Positions 25,709-34,259 are shown, counted from the stretch's first letter. The stretch is 64,000 bases of DNA from Hyphomicrobiales bacterium (GCA_900471515.1 UCFC01000041.1:1-64000), one strand, 5' to 3'. Numbers and translations: made by a program. Notes: generated by a model from the sequence alone, not told the origin.

Positions 25709-27094
25709 TTATCGAACTACCAGCAGCAGGCGGCCGCCGTCGCGGATCAATTCAATGGCGACTATATCTGGTTTGTCCGCGATCACCCGTTGTAAGTCGG
25801 AAACCGAAGCAACCGTTATACGATTGACTAACACGATGATATCGCCTTTCTGCAGTCCAGTGCGAGCCGCCATGCTGCCCGAGGCGACGCCTTCAATAAC
25901 GACACCGGGCGCACCGGCCTGGCGAGCCTCTTCGGCAGATGTTTCCCGCAGTCTGGCGCCATCGAGGGGTGTGCCGGAGAGTTCGGCGGATGGCCGGTCC
26001 TCCGATGTGATCGTGACCGCGATCACCCTGTCGCCATCACCTCGCTTTACCGTCATGTTGATCCTGGTTCCGACCGGGGTGAGGCCGATCCGGTTCCTAA
26101 GATCTGTTGCGCCGTGGACGGGGCGGTTGTCGATCGCGGTCACCACATCGCCGGTCCTCAATCCGGCCCGCGCGGCCGGCGAGCCGGGTTCGACGCTGGC
26201 AACCAGCGCGCCGCGCAGATCACCGAGCTTGAGGGCCTCGGCCACGTCGGGCGTCAGGTCCTGGATGCCGATGCCGAGCCTGCCGCGGCGGACCTCGCCA
26301 TGGGCCGCCAGCTGATTCATCACCGATAGAGCCATGTCGCTGGGGACTGCGAAACCGATGCCGACATTGGCGCCGGCCGGGCTGAGGATCGCGGTGTTGA
26401 TCCCGATCAGCTTGCCGTCGAGCGTCACGAGCGCCCCACCGGAATTGCCAGGGTTGATCGAGGCATCGGTCTGGATGAAGTCTTCATAACCTTCGATATT
26501 AAGCCCGCTGCGACCGAGTGCGCTGACGATCCCGGAGGTGACCGTCTGGCCGAGTCCGAAGGGATTGCCGATGGCGACCACATAGTCCCCGACTTTCAGG
26601 GCATCGGAATCCCCGATCTGAATGGCTGTGAGGTTTTTGGCATTGATCTGGAGCAGCGCGATGTCGGTCTCCTTGTCGGTGCCGATCAGTTTTGCCGGCA
26701 GCTGCCGGCCATCCTTCAGTGTGACCGAGATTTTTGATCCGCCGTCGACGACGTGGTGATTGGTTAGCACATATCCTTTGTTGGCGTCGACGATGACACC
26801 GGAGCCGGCGCTCATCCTGGCCTGCTGCTGTTGTTCCGGGAGGTTGAAGAACCGTCGAAAGTTGGGATCGCTATAGAGCGGGTTGTCTTGCGCCGGCGCT
26901 CGCGAGACGACCGCGATATTGACGACGGCGGGTGTGACCTGTTCCAGCATCGGCGCTAATGTCGGCAGGCCGGTGGACGAAGAAACCGGTCCTGTCATTT
27001 GCGCAGGCAGCGGGTTTGTGGTGAAGAGAATGGCTCCAACGGCGACGGCTGCGGAAATGGCAATCGTGCGAAGCCTCGGGGCGAGATCGAACAT
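25709..27094 (-). CDS. HtrA/DegP-type periplasmic serine protease
   Basis: S1C protease-chaperone of 461 residues. N-terminal signal sequence (hydrophobic core AISAAVAVGAILF, cleavage likely near LPAQ). The catalytic triad is His114 (TNHHVVDG), Asp144 (TDIALLQ) and Ser218 (GNSGGAL). Two PDZ domains follow (about 270-360 and 385-460). The enzyme degrades or refolds damaged envelope proteins. Start at 27094 chosen because AAGGAG is six bases upstream. It is the last gene of the heat-shock block, behind a terminator. A decayed copy of the same gene lies at the right edge of the window. Confidence 0.95.
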   Translation of the reverse strand: MFDLAPRLRTIAISAAVAVGAILFTTNPLPAQMTGPVSSSTGLPTLAPMLEQVTPAVVNIAVVSRAPAQDNPLYSDPNFRRFFNLPEQQQQARMSAGSGVIVDANKGYVLTNHHVVDGGSKISVTLKDGRQLPAKLIGTDKETDIALLQINAKNLTAIQIGDSDALKVGDYVVAIGNPFGLGQTVTSGIVSALGRSGLNIEGYEDFIQTDASINPGNSGGALVTLDGKLIGINTAILSPAGANVGIGFAVPSDMALSVMNQLAAHGEVRRGRLGIGIQDLTPDVAEALKLGDLRGALVASVEPGSPAARAGLRTGDVVTAIDNRPVHGATDLRNRIGLTPVGTRINMTVKRGDGDRVIAVTITSEDRPSAELSGTPLDGARLRETSAEEARQAGAPGVVIEGVASGSMAARTGLQKGDIIVLVNRITVASVSDLQRVIADKPDIVAIELIRDGGRLLLVVR

Positions 27095-27156
27095 CGGTTG
27101 CTCCTTGAATCTGATGATTGGTGTCCTTCCGGGCGCGGCCCACAGGGGATCGAAAA

Positions 27157-27188
27157 AGAGGCGGGTCCGGATGTCCGGACCCGCCTCT
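27157..27188 (-). terminator. Strong terminator after the SPW gene
   Basis: A perfect 15-base inverted repeat with a 2-base loop (arms begin AGAGGCGGGTCCGGA), followed on the minus strand by TTTTTC. It separates the SPW gene from the HtrA gene, so the protease may have its own promoter in the 60 bases that remain or rely on readthrough. Confidence 0.85.
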
Positions 27189-27198
27189 CTTGATTTAC

Positions 27199-27564
27199 TC
27201 ATGCAGTCGAGAGCGGGCGGTTATGGCTGAACCAGATGTTGCCGGCGGCAAGCACCGCGACGACAAGACCGGCAACAACATGGAGCCACGTTGCGGCCGT
27301 CACGGCCGAGAAGCCGAGAACCCACGGAGCACCTACGGTCCAGACGCCGAGCACAAGGTTGACCCATTCCTCCGCCTCATAGAAGGCGTAGAGTGCAGCA
27401 GCGGCGATTAGGGCGATGGCCGCACCGACGATCCAGGCGTTCCGGGCGGCATATGTCTCGGCGGCGAAGCCAAGCAGCCACGGCGAGACCAGAAGACCAA
27501 GACCGGCAACGATATTGACGATATCGAAAACCGTCCGGTTGTTCGAAGACAGGGACTTCAGCAT
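27199..27564 (-). CDS. SPW-repeat membrane protein
   Basis: Inner-membrane protein of 121 residues with four hydrophobic helices arranged as two repeats; each repeat carries the family signature (VSPWLLGFA and GAPWVLGFS). Function unknown. ATG start, AAGGAG about nine bases upstream. It follows the omega-like gene by 32 bases in what looks like an operon running from 28685 to 27199. Topologically it resembles small HdeD-like stress membrane proteins, though it belongs to a different family. Confidence 0.85.
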   Translation of the reverse strand: MLKSLSSNNRTVFDIVNIVAGLGLLVSPWLLGFAAETYAARNAWIVGAAIALIAAAALYAFYEAEEWVNLVLGVWTVGAPWVLGFSAVTAATWLHVVAGLVVAVLAAGNIWFSHNRPLSTA

Positions 27565-27596
27565 CGTTCATTTCTCCTTATCGGTTGGTTGCATCA

Positions 27597-27920
27597 TCAA
27601 TGAACCGTCTCCTGTGCAGAGGAGACGGGTGCGGCGGCAGCACTTGCCGCGCCGTCGCCGCGAAGCTCGGTTGTTGTTGGATCAGGAGCCGGAAGAAGCG
27701 TTGTTGCTGCCGATCCGAGAAGGAGCGGCGCGAGCTCGTCGCGGCTGAACGCGCCATCGGCGATCTCATGCAGCGCCAGCTCGCTTACATCGGCATGCGG
27801 CAGATCAAGCCTCGGCTCCGCACCGCGGTTGAGGGCACGAGCGCGGGCAGCTGCGACCATCGTCAGCGCAAACCTGTTCGGCACAATCTTCTGGCAATCG
27901 AAAACGACATACGGGTCCAT
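27597..27920 (-). CDS. RNA polymerase omega-subunit-like protein (RpoZ paralogue)
   Basis: Protein of 107 residues. Residues 1-68 follow the omega pattern: an opening with CQKIVPNRFALTMVAAARAR (compare the conserved NRF-(D/A)-L...AA-x-RA of RpoZ) and then ELALHEIADG (the conserved AL-x-EI). The C-terminal 35 residues are Ala/Thr/Pro-rich and divergent. ATG start with GAGG seven bases upstream. Alphaproteobacteria carry the main rpoZ elsewhere on the chromosome, so this is a second, accessory copy inside a heat-shock block and could alter RNA polymerase under stress. That role is inference. Confidence 0.72.
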   Translation of the reverse strand: MDPYVVFDCQKIVPNRFALTMVAAARARALNRGAEPRLDLPHADVSELALHEIADGAFSRDELAPLLLGSAATTLLPAPDPTTTELRGDGAASAAAAPVSSAQETVH

Positions 27921-27929
27921 GGGCGCACC

Positions 27930-28685
27930 TCATGCAGCTTTCCGATCGGCAGTGGTACGATCCCGCCTGGTCTCGACGTCTCGTTCGAGCGCAAGCAGGG
28001 CTTGCTCGACCTCGTGCAGGCGCGACGGACGCTTATTCTCCGGCATGCCTTCATTGGTCGCCTGGTCGATCAGATATTCGTTCCAGGCCCAGTTCATCAG
28101 GATCGAGCGCTTCGCTTCGAGGGGTAGCGCCGGATCACGGATAACATCCATGGGCGATGACCATGTCGCGGGACCGGAAGCATCGTTTCGTTCCGCCGCC
28201 TCGTCCATTGCCTGTCCGTAGCTTTCCCGAAGCGCGGCAAGGCCGAGCCGCTCCAATGTCGCATCGGAAAAAGCATGAGATGTCTGGTTCGCCCGGCGGT
28301 TAATTCTGTGCCTTTCCGCTGACGCGGCTCCACTCATCAGACGCTGCACGACATAGGTCAGACCCTGCCGCTCCGCATAGCGGATGGCGGAGCGCAGGGT
28401 TGGGAATTCCAGCTCCACCTGCGTCAGCGTTTCGGTGCTGCCCGTATAACCCATCAAAGGCTCGATGAACGGCGCCTTGCGGCGCTCGAACGCAAGCTGC
28501 CATCCTTTCGGCCGCGCTTTACCCGATGTCGTCACCGATCGCGACGGCCTAAAAATGCGGGCGACGGCGTTCTCGGGAAACACAGATAGTCCGCAAGAGT
28601 GACGGCTGTGCCGGTTGTCGTTCGATGCGTTGAAAGCCGAAGCCGGCGTTACTTTTTCGTAATGTTTCTCTTTTGCAATCTCCAT
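27930..28685 (-). CDS. ETC complex I subunit-domain protein
   Basis: Protein of 251 residues. Residues 40-112 (ARIFRPSRSVTTSGKARPKG to GLTYVV) match the NDUFS4-like domain known as ETC complex I subunit conserved region. The C-terminal part has a motif (SPMDVIRDPALPLEAKRSIL, then WAWNEYL) that recurs in the gene at 33742, where it is the main domain. It is not a normal complex I subunit because of length and context. ATG start with GGAGGG upstream. It heads the operon with the omega-like and SPW genes. Its job may be electron-transport-linked stress adaptation, which is a guess. Confidence 0.78.
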   Translation of the reverse strand: MEIAKEKHYEKVTPASAFNASNDNRHSRHSCGLSVFPENAVARIFRPSRSVTTSGKARPKGWQLAFERRKAPFIEPLMGYTGSTETLTQVELEFPTLRSAIRYAERQGLTYVVQRLMSGAASAERHRINRRANQTSHAFSDATLERLGLAALRESYGQAMDEAAERNDASGPATWSSPMDVIRDPALPLEAKRSILMNWAWNEYLIDQATNEGMPENKRPSRLHEVEQALLALERDVETRRDRTTADRKAA

Positions 28686-28714
28686 CGTTCATCCCTCCCT
28701 GTTGGCGAAGGATA

Positions 28715-28743
28715 CTGGCGGCCGCCATCGGGCCGGCCGCCAG
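28715..28743 (-). terminator. Hairpin after the Hsp20 operon
   Basis: Inverted repeat CTGGCGGCCG/CGGCCGCCAG with a 9-base loop just after the second Hsp20 gene. No T run follows, so it may act as an attenuating or RNA-stabilising hairpin rather than a full terminator. Confidence 0.5.
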
Positions 28744-28756
28744 GTGGGTTCATCGA

Positions 28757-29266
28757 CTAGCTTTTGATGGCGATCCGCTTGACCTGCGACTGCGCCTTCT
28801 CCGTCTTCGGCAGGGTCACGGTCAGCACCCCATTCCTGAAGCGGGCATCGACCTGATCATCCTTGACCTCGACGCCGAGCGGGATGCGGCGCTCGAAGCG
28901 GCCGTAATAACGCTCGGTGAACTGGCGATCCTTGTCTTCTGTCTCGGAGCGCTTTTCACCCTTGAGCGTCAGCACGCCGTCGTTGAGCAGGACTTCGATG
29001 TCCTTCTCTTCGAGGCCGGGCACCTCGGCGGTCACCTTGATCTCCTTGTCGGTATCGGAGATCTCGACGCTCGGCCAGCCGGCACTGAAGGCAGAACCGC
29101 TCCCGAAGGCCGGCAGGCCGGAGCCGAAGCCGCGGAAGACGTCGTCGAACAGGCGATTCACCTCGCGATGCAGCGACAGGAAGGGATCCCGGTCGTCGTC
29201 GCGCAGGACAGTCGGAACCTGGTTGCCATTGTTGCGGCCCCAGGGAATCAGATCACGAACACTCAT
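28757..29266 (-). CDS. Small heat-shock protein, Hsp20 family (class with SVRDLIPW start)
   Basis: Alpha-crystallin chaperone of 169 residues that holds unfolding proteins. N-terminal arm MSVRDLIPWGR with phenylalanine-rich stretch, alpha-crystallin domain about 60-165 (VEISDTDKEIKVTAEVPGLE through GVLTVTLPK), C-terminal IAIKS tail in place of the common I-x-I. Start 29266 follows AAGGAG; the longer frame start at 29299 has no site. Downstream of the other Hsp20 gene by 99 bases; both probably share its heat-shock promoter. Confidence 0.94.
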   Translation of the reverse strand: MSVRDLIPWGRNNGNQVPTVLRDDDRDPFLSLHREVNRLFDDVFRGFGSGLPAFGSGSAFSAGWPSVEISDTDKEIKVTAEVPGLEEKDIEVLLNDGVLTLKGEKRSETEDKDRQFTERYYGRFERRIPLGVEVKDDQVDARFRNGVLTVTLPKTEKAQSQVKRIAIKS

Positions 29267-29365
29267 GGTTTTCTCCTTGTCTCGTGGTTCGATTGGCAAA
29301 GGTTCTCTGGTGGCGCCGGACGATGTGCCCGGCGCCGTCTTTGCCGACTATGCTGTTGCTGGAGC

Positions 29366-29842
29366 TTAAGCCGCGTGCTTCTCGGCCTCGATCTGCTTGA
29401 TCTCAGCCTTCGGCAGAGCCGTTTCGGTCGAAATCGCGATCTGGCGCGGCTTCATCGCTTCCGGGATTTCGCGCTTGAGATCGATGGTCAGCAGACCGTT
29501 GACGAGACCGGCGCCGACGACCTTGACGTGATCGGCGAGCTCGAACCGGCGCTGGAACGAGCGGCCGGCGATGCCGCGATGCAGATACTGCACGTCGTCG
29601 GCGTTCGCCTTCTGGCCCGATACGAAGAGCATGCTCTGCTCTTGCGTGATCGTCAGTTCGTCCTGCGAGAAGCCGGCGACCGCCATCATAATGCGGTACT
29701 CGTCCTCACCGGTCTTGACGATGTCGTAAGGCGGCCAGTTGTCGATCGTCTCGATGCGGCTTGCAGCCTCGAGCGCGTTCAGCATTCGGTCGAAGCCGAT
29801 GCTCGACCGGAACAGGGGAGAAAAATCGAGGTTTGTCCTCAT
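29366..29842 (-). CDS. Small heat-shock protein, IbpA-type Hsp20
   Basis: Class A (IbpA-like) Hsp20 of 158 residues, beginning MRTNLDFSPLFRSSIGFDR, with alpha-crystallin domain (YDIVKTGEDEYRIMMAVAGF to LVNGLLTIDLKREIPE). Binds denaturing proteins for later refolding by DnaK. Start 29842 is chosen because GGAGG is eight bases upstream; ATG at 29848 is too close. First gene of a two-Hsp20 operon. The 5' untranslated region contains a hairpin masking the ribosome site and an RpoH-type promoter, see separate entries. Confidence 0.94.
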   Translation of the reverse strand: MRTNLDFSPLFRSSIGFDRMLNALEAASRIETIDNWPPYDIVKTGEDEYRIMMAVAGFSQDELTITQEQSMLFVSGQKANADDVQYLHRGIAGRSFQRRFELADHVKVVGAGLVNGLLTIDLKREIPEAMKPRQIAISTETALPKAEIKQIEAEKHAA

Positions 29843-29851
29843 AACCATATC

Positions 29852-29880
29852 CTCCTTGTAAGCAACATGGATACAAGGAG
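29852..29880 (-). promoter_or_regulatory. Hairpin sequestering the Hsp20 ribosome binding site (RNA thermometer candidate)
   Basis: In the transcript, CTCCTTGTA (29880-29872) pairs perfectly with TACAAGGAG (29860-29852), which contains the Shine-Dalgarno sequence eight bases before the start; the 11-base loop carries UUGCU, the hallmark pentamer of ROSE thermometers. A weaker upstream stem (CGCCA/TGGCG) lies near 29885-29902. Rhizobial Hsp20 genes are known to use ROSE-type RNA thermometers, so heat melting of this hairpin probably controls translation. Confidence 0.7.
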
Positions 29881-29942
29881 ACGCCAAGAGCACATGGCGC
29901 CTCCTGGACTTGTCGATCCCCAGTGGGCAATCGAACAATAAT

Positions 29943-29971
29943 GATATAATTCAGTGGCTTGCAGTTTCAAG
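29943..29971 (-). promoter_or_regulatory. RpoH (sigma-32)-type heat-shock promoter
   Basis: Minus strand: -35 CTTGAAA (29971-29965) and -10 TATATC (29948-29943), spacer 16 bases. It matches the rhizobial RpoH consensus (CTTGAA) and lies about 100 bases before the first Hsp20 start, leaving room for the thermometer leader. Confidence 0.6.
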
Positions 29972-30070
29972 AGCTGTGGAATTGCCTGGTGTAAAAATTT
30001 GATTTTTTCGTTTCCGTCACCAGATTCCGGTGAAGTCAGATGTGACCAGATCAAGAAAGGAGTAACGGAT

Positions 30071-30292
30071 ATGACAATGACTTCTGATGACGTCACCGCC
30101 ATCCTTGGGCCTGTCGACGAAACGCTGGTGGCCGAGGTCATTGCAACGGGTGCGACGCAGACTGAACTCGCCGAGGCGTTTGCCTGGGCCCATAACGATG
30201 AAGCACTGATGGGCGAGGGGCGGCGTCTGCCGAGCGGCAGGGTTGCCACCCTGGTCGATCTGCTGGTTTTGGACGAAGAGGAACCGGAATAG
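30071..30292 (+). CDS. Small acidic protein, unrecognised
   Basis: Protein of 73 residues, MTMTSDDVTAILGPVDETL, with a central helix-rich segment (TELAEAFAWAHNDEALMGEG) and acidic C-terminus. ATG start eight bases after GGAG. No signal peptide, cysteines or recognised family. It is divergent from the Hsp20 operon and convergent with the debranching enzyme gene. Both its ribosome site and its codon pattern look like those of a real gene. Confidence 0.65.
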   Translation: MTMTSDDVTAILGPVDETLVAEVIATGATQTELAEAFAWAHNDEALMGEGRRLPSGRVATLVDLLVLDEEEPE

Positions 30293-30332
30293 GCAAGGCG
30301 GCGACCATGCCACCTTGCAAAAGTTGCGTGGT

Positions 30333-32543
30333 CTATGCCGTCGTCAGCACCCGGATATCGCCGCGGCGATCGACGACGTCGACCACGACATGCGGGCCGG
30401 ACCGGCGCACGGTGACATCGGCGGTGCTCTTGCCGATCTGCAGACGGCGCAGGGTCACTTCATCGAGAAAAGAAGGCAATTGCGGCTCGTTAAAGCTGAC
30501 ATGCAAGGCATTCGGATCGAAGTCGAGGCCGAGGCACGATTGCAGCAGGAAGAGTGGCGCTGCGGCTGACCATGCCTGGGGAGAGCACGCGACCGGATAG
30601 AACGTCGGCCCCTGCGCGCGTTGGCGCGGCAATCCACAGAAGAGTTCCGGAAGGCGGCGCAGGTCGATATAGGTCGAAGCCGCGAACAGGCCCTCGAAGA
30701 TCCGTGCCGCTTCAGCGCGATAGCCATAACGGGCAAGCCCGCTGGCGGTCAAAGCATTGTCATGCGGCCAGATCGAGCCGTTATGATAGCTCATCGGATT
30801 GTAGCGCGCCTCGGTCGAGGGGACAGTGCGGATGCCCCATCCGCAGAAGGACGAAGCGCTCATCAATGTGCGGGCGACCTGCGCGGCCCTTTCGGGATAA
30901 GCGATGCCGGTAAACAACGCGTGGCCGGCATTCGAAGAGCGCACCCTGCAAGGGCGCTTTTCTCCGTCGAGCGCAAGCACATAGGTCCCAATTTCCTCAT
31001 CGAAAAAGGCAGCGTCGAACGCACGCCGCAAGCCTTCCGCTCGGGCCAGGAACTTTACCGCGCGTTCAGGCCGGCCGAGTTGCCGAAAAATTTCCGCCGC
31101 CGCCCCCCAGGCACCGTAGACATAGGCCTGAACCTCGGCGACCGCGATCGGTCCTCTCGCCAATGTACCGTCGGCATGGAAGACCGAGTCGTGGCTATCC
31201 TTCCAGGCCTGGTTGATCAGCCCCTCCTCGGTCAGCCGTCCATATTCGACGAAGCCGTCGCCATCGCGATCGCCGTATTCGTCGATCCAGGTCAGGGCTG
31301 CCTCGACGTTCGGCAGGAGGCGCTGGATCGTCGCAAGATCGCCGGTCCGTTTGAGATACTCGCCAGCCAGCATGACGAAGAGCGGGGTGGAGTCAATGCT
31401 GCCGTAATAACGGCGGAAGGGAACCTCGCCGAGCTCGGCCATCTCGCCATAGCGCACCTCATGGAGGATCTTTCCGGGCTCTGCATCGGAAGCAGGATCG
31501 CCCTCCGTCGCCTGGTTTGCAGCCAGATGTCCGAGCACGCCGCGGGTGATCTGCGGGTCAAGCCAGAGGGTCTCCAGCGCAGTGATCAGCGCGTCGCGGC
31601 CGAAGACGGTGCTGAACCAGGGAATGCCGGCATAGGGATAGGGCCCTTCCGGCTTGTCGGTCATCAGCATATAGAGATCGGAGATGCTGCGGCGTGCGAC
31701 CTCGTTGAATATCTCGTTGGACGTCACGATCGAGGCCGCACGCGAGGACGAGGCGCGCAAAGCGCGGCGGGCATCCCGCAGGGCCAGGAAGAAGGAGCGA
31801 TGGCTGGGTCGATCGGCTGCGGTCTGGTCGCAAGCGATCTCGATGAACAGTGATCGCGTCTCATGCGGCTCGAGCCGAAGGTCAAAGATCGCCGCATCGT
31901 TGCGAATTTCATCGGGCCAGGGATTGAATGAGAGGGACGTCAATCGTTTCTGCTCATCAAGTCCGATATAGGACAATACGGCCGAACCCTGCTCCACCAT
32001 GGAAGGAAGTGCACGCCCTCTTTTAGCTCTCACGGTTCCCCGGACCTCGAACAGATCGGCGAAGTCCGCGCCGAATGCGATCTCGATACGGACGTGCTGG
32101 CGTCGATCGTCGTAGTTCCGGATGGCCAGTCTTTCGTAGCAACGGCCATTCCACAGGAAGCGTGATCTGCGCAGATGGATGAGATCGTGTCCAAGTATGA
32201 GCTTACCCTTCTCGTCGAAGAGATCGGGATTGGTGAGATCGCAGGTGAGCGTCGCATTGTCGTCGCGCAGCGTCGACGACAAGAGCATCGGCCGCTTGCC
32301 GTTGATTGTCAGGTAGAGATGCGAGAGATAACGCGTATCCCGGTGAAAGAGGCCTTCCGGGCTGCCCGGCCCGGAAAGCGCATCGCCATTGTGGTCGAAC
32401 ACGGCGAAGGTATCGCCATGCTTGAGGGTGCGCGGCCGTCGCTCCTGGAGCGAGGCCGCCGCCGGGATGAAGAACTGCGCCACCGGCGCAGCTGGGCCTG
32501 CCGATGCGCCGGATCGTTTGCTGTCGAGAGAAGCGGCCGACAT
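30333..32543 (-). CDS. Glycogen debranching enzyme / amylo-alpha-1,6-glucosidase family protein
   Basis: Protein of 736 residues. The N-terminal domain (about 40-240, LKHGDTFAVFDHNGDALSG) is the glycogen-debranching N-terminal beta domain; the C-terminal half is an (alpha/alpha)6 glucosidase toroid with PWFSTVFGRDALITALE, SIDSTPLFV, a DRDGDGFVEYGR segment and the acidic NGSIWPHDNAL motif of GH63/GH133-like enzymes. It would remove alpha-1,6 branches from stored or storage-like glucans in the cytoplasm. Start 32543 follows GAGGGA. The GT4 glycosyltransferase gene ends 14 bases upstream, so the two form an operon. Confidence 0.9.
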   Translation of the reverse strand: MSAASLDSKRSGASAGPAAPVAQFFIPAAASLQERRPRTLKHGDTFAVFDHNGDALSGPGSPEGLFHRDTRYLSHLYLTINGKRPMLLSSTLRDDNATLTCDLTNPDLFDEKGKLILGHDLIHLRRSRFLWNGRCYERLAIRNYDDRRQHVRIEIAFGADFADLFEVRGTVRAKRGRALPSMVEQGSAVLSYIGLDEQKRLTSLSFNPWPDEIRNDAAIFDLRLEPHETRSLFIEIACDQTAADRPSHRSFFLALRDARRALRASSSRAASIVTSNEIFNEVARRSISDLYMLMTDKPEGPYPYAGIPWFSTVFGRDALITALETLWLDPQITRGVLGHLAANQATEGDPASDAEPGKILHEVRYGEMAELGEVPFRRYYGSIDSTPLFVMLAGEYLKRTGDLATIQRLLPNVEAALTWIDEYGDRDGDGFVEYGRLTEEGLINQAWKDSHDSVFHADGTLARGPIAVAEVQAYVYGAWGAAAEIFRQLGRPERAVKFLARAEGLRRAFDAAFFDEEIGTYVLALDGEKRPCRVRSSNAGHALFTGIAYPERAAQVARTLMSASSFCGWGIRTVPSTEARYNPMSYHNGSIWPHDNALTASGLARYGYRAEAARIFEGLFAASTYIDLRRLPELFCGLPRQRAQGPTFYPVACSPQAWSAAAPLFLLQSCLGLDFDPNALHVSFNEPQLPSFLDEVTLRRLQIGKSTADVTVRRSGPHVVVDVVDRRGDIRVLTTA

Positions 32544-32557
32544 TGTCGCTATCCCTC

Positions 32558-33652
32558 TTACGCCACGACCTGCAGGTCGATGTCCTGACCATTGGCGCGG
32601 CGCAGCGGGGCCGCCTTGGTGCGAACGCCTGGCAGGTTGCGGTAGATGTCGAGATAGTCCCGTGCCATCCGTTCTGCGCTGAATCGCTTCTCGAAGGTCG
32701 CACGAACTTTCTTTCGATCCATCCTGAGGGCCCATTCGACGTTCTCGGCCGCCTCAGTGACGCTGTCGACGACGATCCCCGATGCACCATTGTCGATGAC
32801 TTCAGGCACCGAACCGCATCCGAATGCGATGACGGGCGTGCCACAGGCCATGGCCTCGATCATGACCAGCCCGAAGGGCTCCGGCCAGTCGATCGGGAAC
32901 AGCAAAGCGCCGGCATTGCCGAGGAAGTCGGCTTTCTGATGCTCGTTGATCTCGCCGATGAATTCAACATTCGGATGACTCCTGACCATCGGCTCGATCA
33001 CGGTCTCCCAGTAGGCTTTGTCGGCATTGTCGATCTTGGCGGCGATCTTCAGCGGCATGCCGACTCTGGCCGCGATCTCGATGGCCCGATCCGGTCGCTT
33101 CTCCGGCGATATCCGTCCGAGGAAGGCAAGGTAGTTACCCTTCGGCTTTTCCGTGAACGGCAGAAGATTGGCGGGCAGGCCATGATAGACCGTTCCTGTC
33201 CAGTTCACCGGTGGCATCGGGTGGCGCTGGTCGTTGGAGATCGATACCAGCGGAATATCGGGGAAAGCCCTGTAGAAGGGCTTGAGGTCCGGCAGGTCGA
33301 GGCGCCCATGCAGCGTCGTCACGGTGCGGTCGGCAAAGTCCCGGATCAACGGAAAATGCAGGAGATCGATATGGAAGTGAAGCACGTCGAATTCGTGCGC
33401 CCGCCGACGGATCTCCTCCAGCATCACGACCTGATGCGGCAGGTGATCCCTGACATCCGGGTTGAGCCTGAGCGCGACGTCCGAGCAGGCCACCAACCTA
33501 GCGTCGGTAACAGAATCACCACTGGCAAAGAGGGTCACGTCATGGCCCTTGGCGACAAGTTCCTCGGTGAGATAGGAAACAATGCGCTCGGTTCCCCCAT
33601 AGAGTTTGGGCGGAACACTTTCGGCGAGTGGTGCGATCTGAGCGATCTTCAT
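32558..33652 (-). CDS. GT4-family glycosyltransferase
   Basis: Two-Rossmann (GT-B) retaining glycosyltransferase of 364 residues. The N-terminal glycine-rich start (MKIAQIAPLAESVPPKLYGG) and the C-terminal donor-binding motif EPFGLVMIEAMACGTPVIAF (E-x7-E) are typical of GT4. The donor/acceptor is unknown. ATG at 33652 follows GAGGAGG by eight bases and is preferred to TTG at 33658. Coupled with the debranching enzyme gene. Such GT4/debranching pairs occur in rhizobial stress clusters, perhaps for trehalose- or glucan-type protectants; that is inference. Confidence 0.9.
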   Translation of the reverse strand: MKIAQIAPLAESVPPKLYGGTERIVSYLTEELVAKGHDVTLFASGDSVTDARLVACSDVALRLNPDVRDHLPHQVVMLEEIRRRAHEFDVLHFHIDLLHFPLIRDFADRTVTTLHGRLDLPDLKPFYRAFPDIPLVSISNDQRHPMPPVNWTGTVYHGLPANLLPFTEKPKGNYLAFLGRISPEKRPDRAIEIAARVGMPLKIAAKIDNADKAYWETVIEPMVRSHPNVEFIGEINEHQKADFLGNAGALLFPIDWPEPFGLVMIEAMACGTPVIAFGCGSVPEVIDNGASGIVVDSVTEAAENVEWALRMDRKKVRATFEKRFSAERMARDYLDIYRNLPGVRTKAAPLRRANGQDIDLQVVA

Positions 33653-33741
33653 CGGCAAAACCTCCTCAATTGAGCAAAGAGTCGTCGGTAAAAATCATGC
33701 ACGCGCCCTCTAAGAGGCACGCGGGCAGTTCGTGGCAGTGC

Positions 33742-34164
33742 CTAGATTTCGAATGGCTGTCGGCGGCGGTCTCCTTTCCGGTAGCTGCACAGGCCAAGGC
33801 CGCCAAACCGGCGCGATTGCGATTTGCGACGACGGCTTCTGTGAATATCGAGGGAATTGACTGCGCCCTGATCTTCGGGTCGCCGATCGGGTTGGTCCAA
33901 GGCCTTCAGCGCTTCGATGATCTCGTCATAGGAGACGGCCCTATCCGTGCCGGGATAAAGGCGAAGGGCCGGAATGGACTCGATGGCAAAGATGTCGGAT
34001 GCCCATGACGCAAGAATGGAGCGCTTCTCGTCATCGCCGATATCGTCCGCGGCAAGAACGTCACGGGGATGACCAAAGTGCTTGGCCGGATGAAGCAGAT
34101 GTTCGGCGCTGATCGCGGCTGTGGCTTCCTCCGGTATCGAATTGCTGATGCTTTCCTTTCTCAT
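33742..34164 (-). CDS. Small protein with DVLxADxxxxxEKRSIL motif
   Basis: Protein of 140 residues. Its core, HPRDVLAADDIGDDEKRSIL followed by WASDIFAIES, repeats a motif also found in the C-terminus of the ETC-domain protein at 27930 (SPMDVIRDPALPLEAKRSIL), so the two share a small helical domain of unknown function. The last 30 residues are basic (HRSRRRKSQSRRFG). ATG start, with AAGGAAAG upstream. It lies between GT4 and groEL on the same strand. Confidence 0.7.
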   Translation of the reverse strand: MRKESISNSIPEEATAAISAEHLLHPAKHFGHPRDVLAADDIGDDEKRSILASWASDIFAIESIPALRLYPGTDRAVSYDEIIEALKALDQPDRRPEDQGAVNSLDIHRSRRRKSQSRRFGGLGLCSYRKGDRRRQPFEI

Positions 34165-34216
34165 GGCTTGGCTCCATTGATCTTGACCGATGGAACTTGG
34201 TTCGATGCGTGCTTAT

Positions 34217-34248
34217 GAGGCCCGCGCCTGGCGGACGGCGCGGGCCTC
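34217..34248 (-). terminator. Terminator after groEL
   Basis: Perfect 12-base stem (GAGGCCCGCGCC/GGCGCGGGCCTC) with 8-base loop, just downstream of groEL on the minus strand. No long T run, but stem stability is high. Confidence 0.7.
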
Positions 34249-34259
34249 CTTCGATCGCC

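Noticed and set aside
28673..29941. Plus-strand 422-codon frame
   Set aside because: It is a complement shadow of the two Hsp20 genes.
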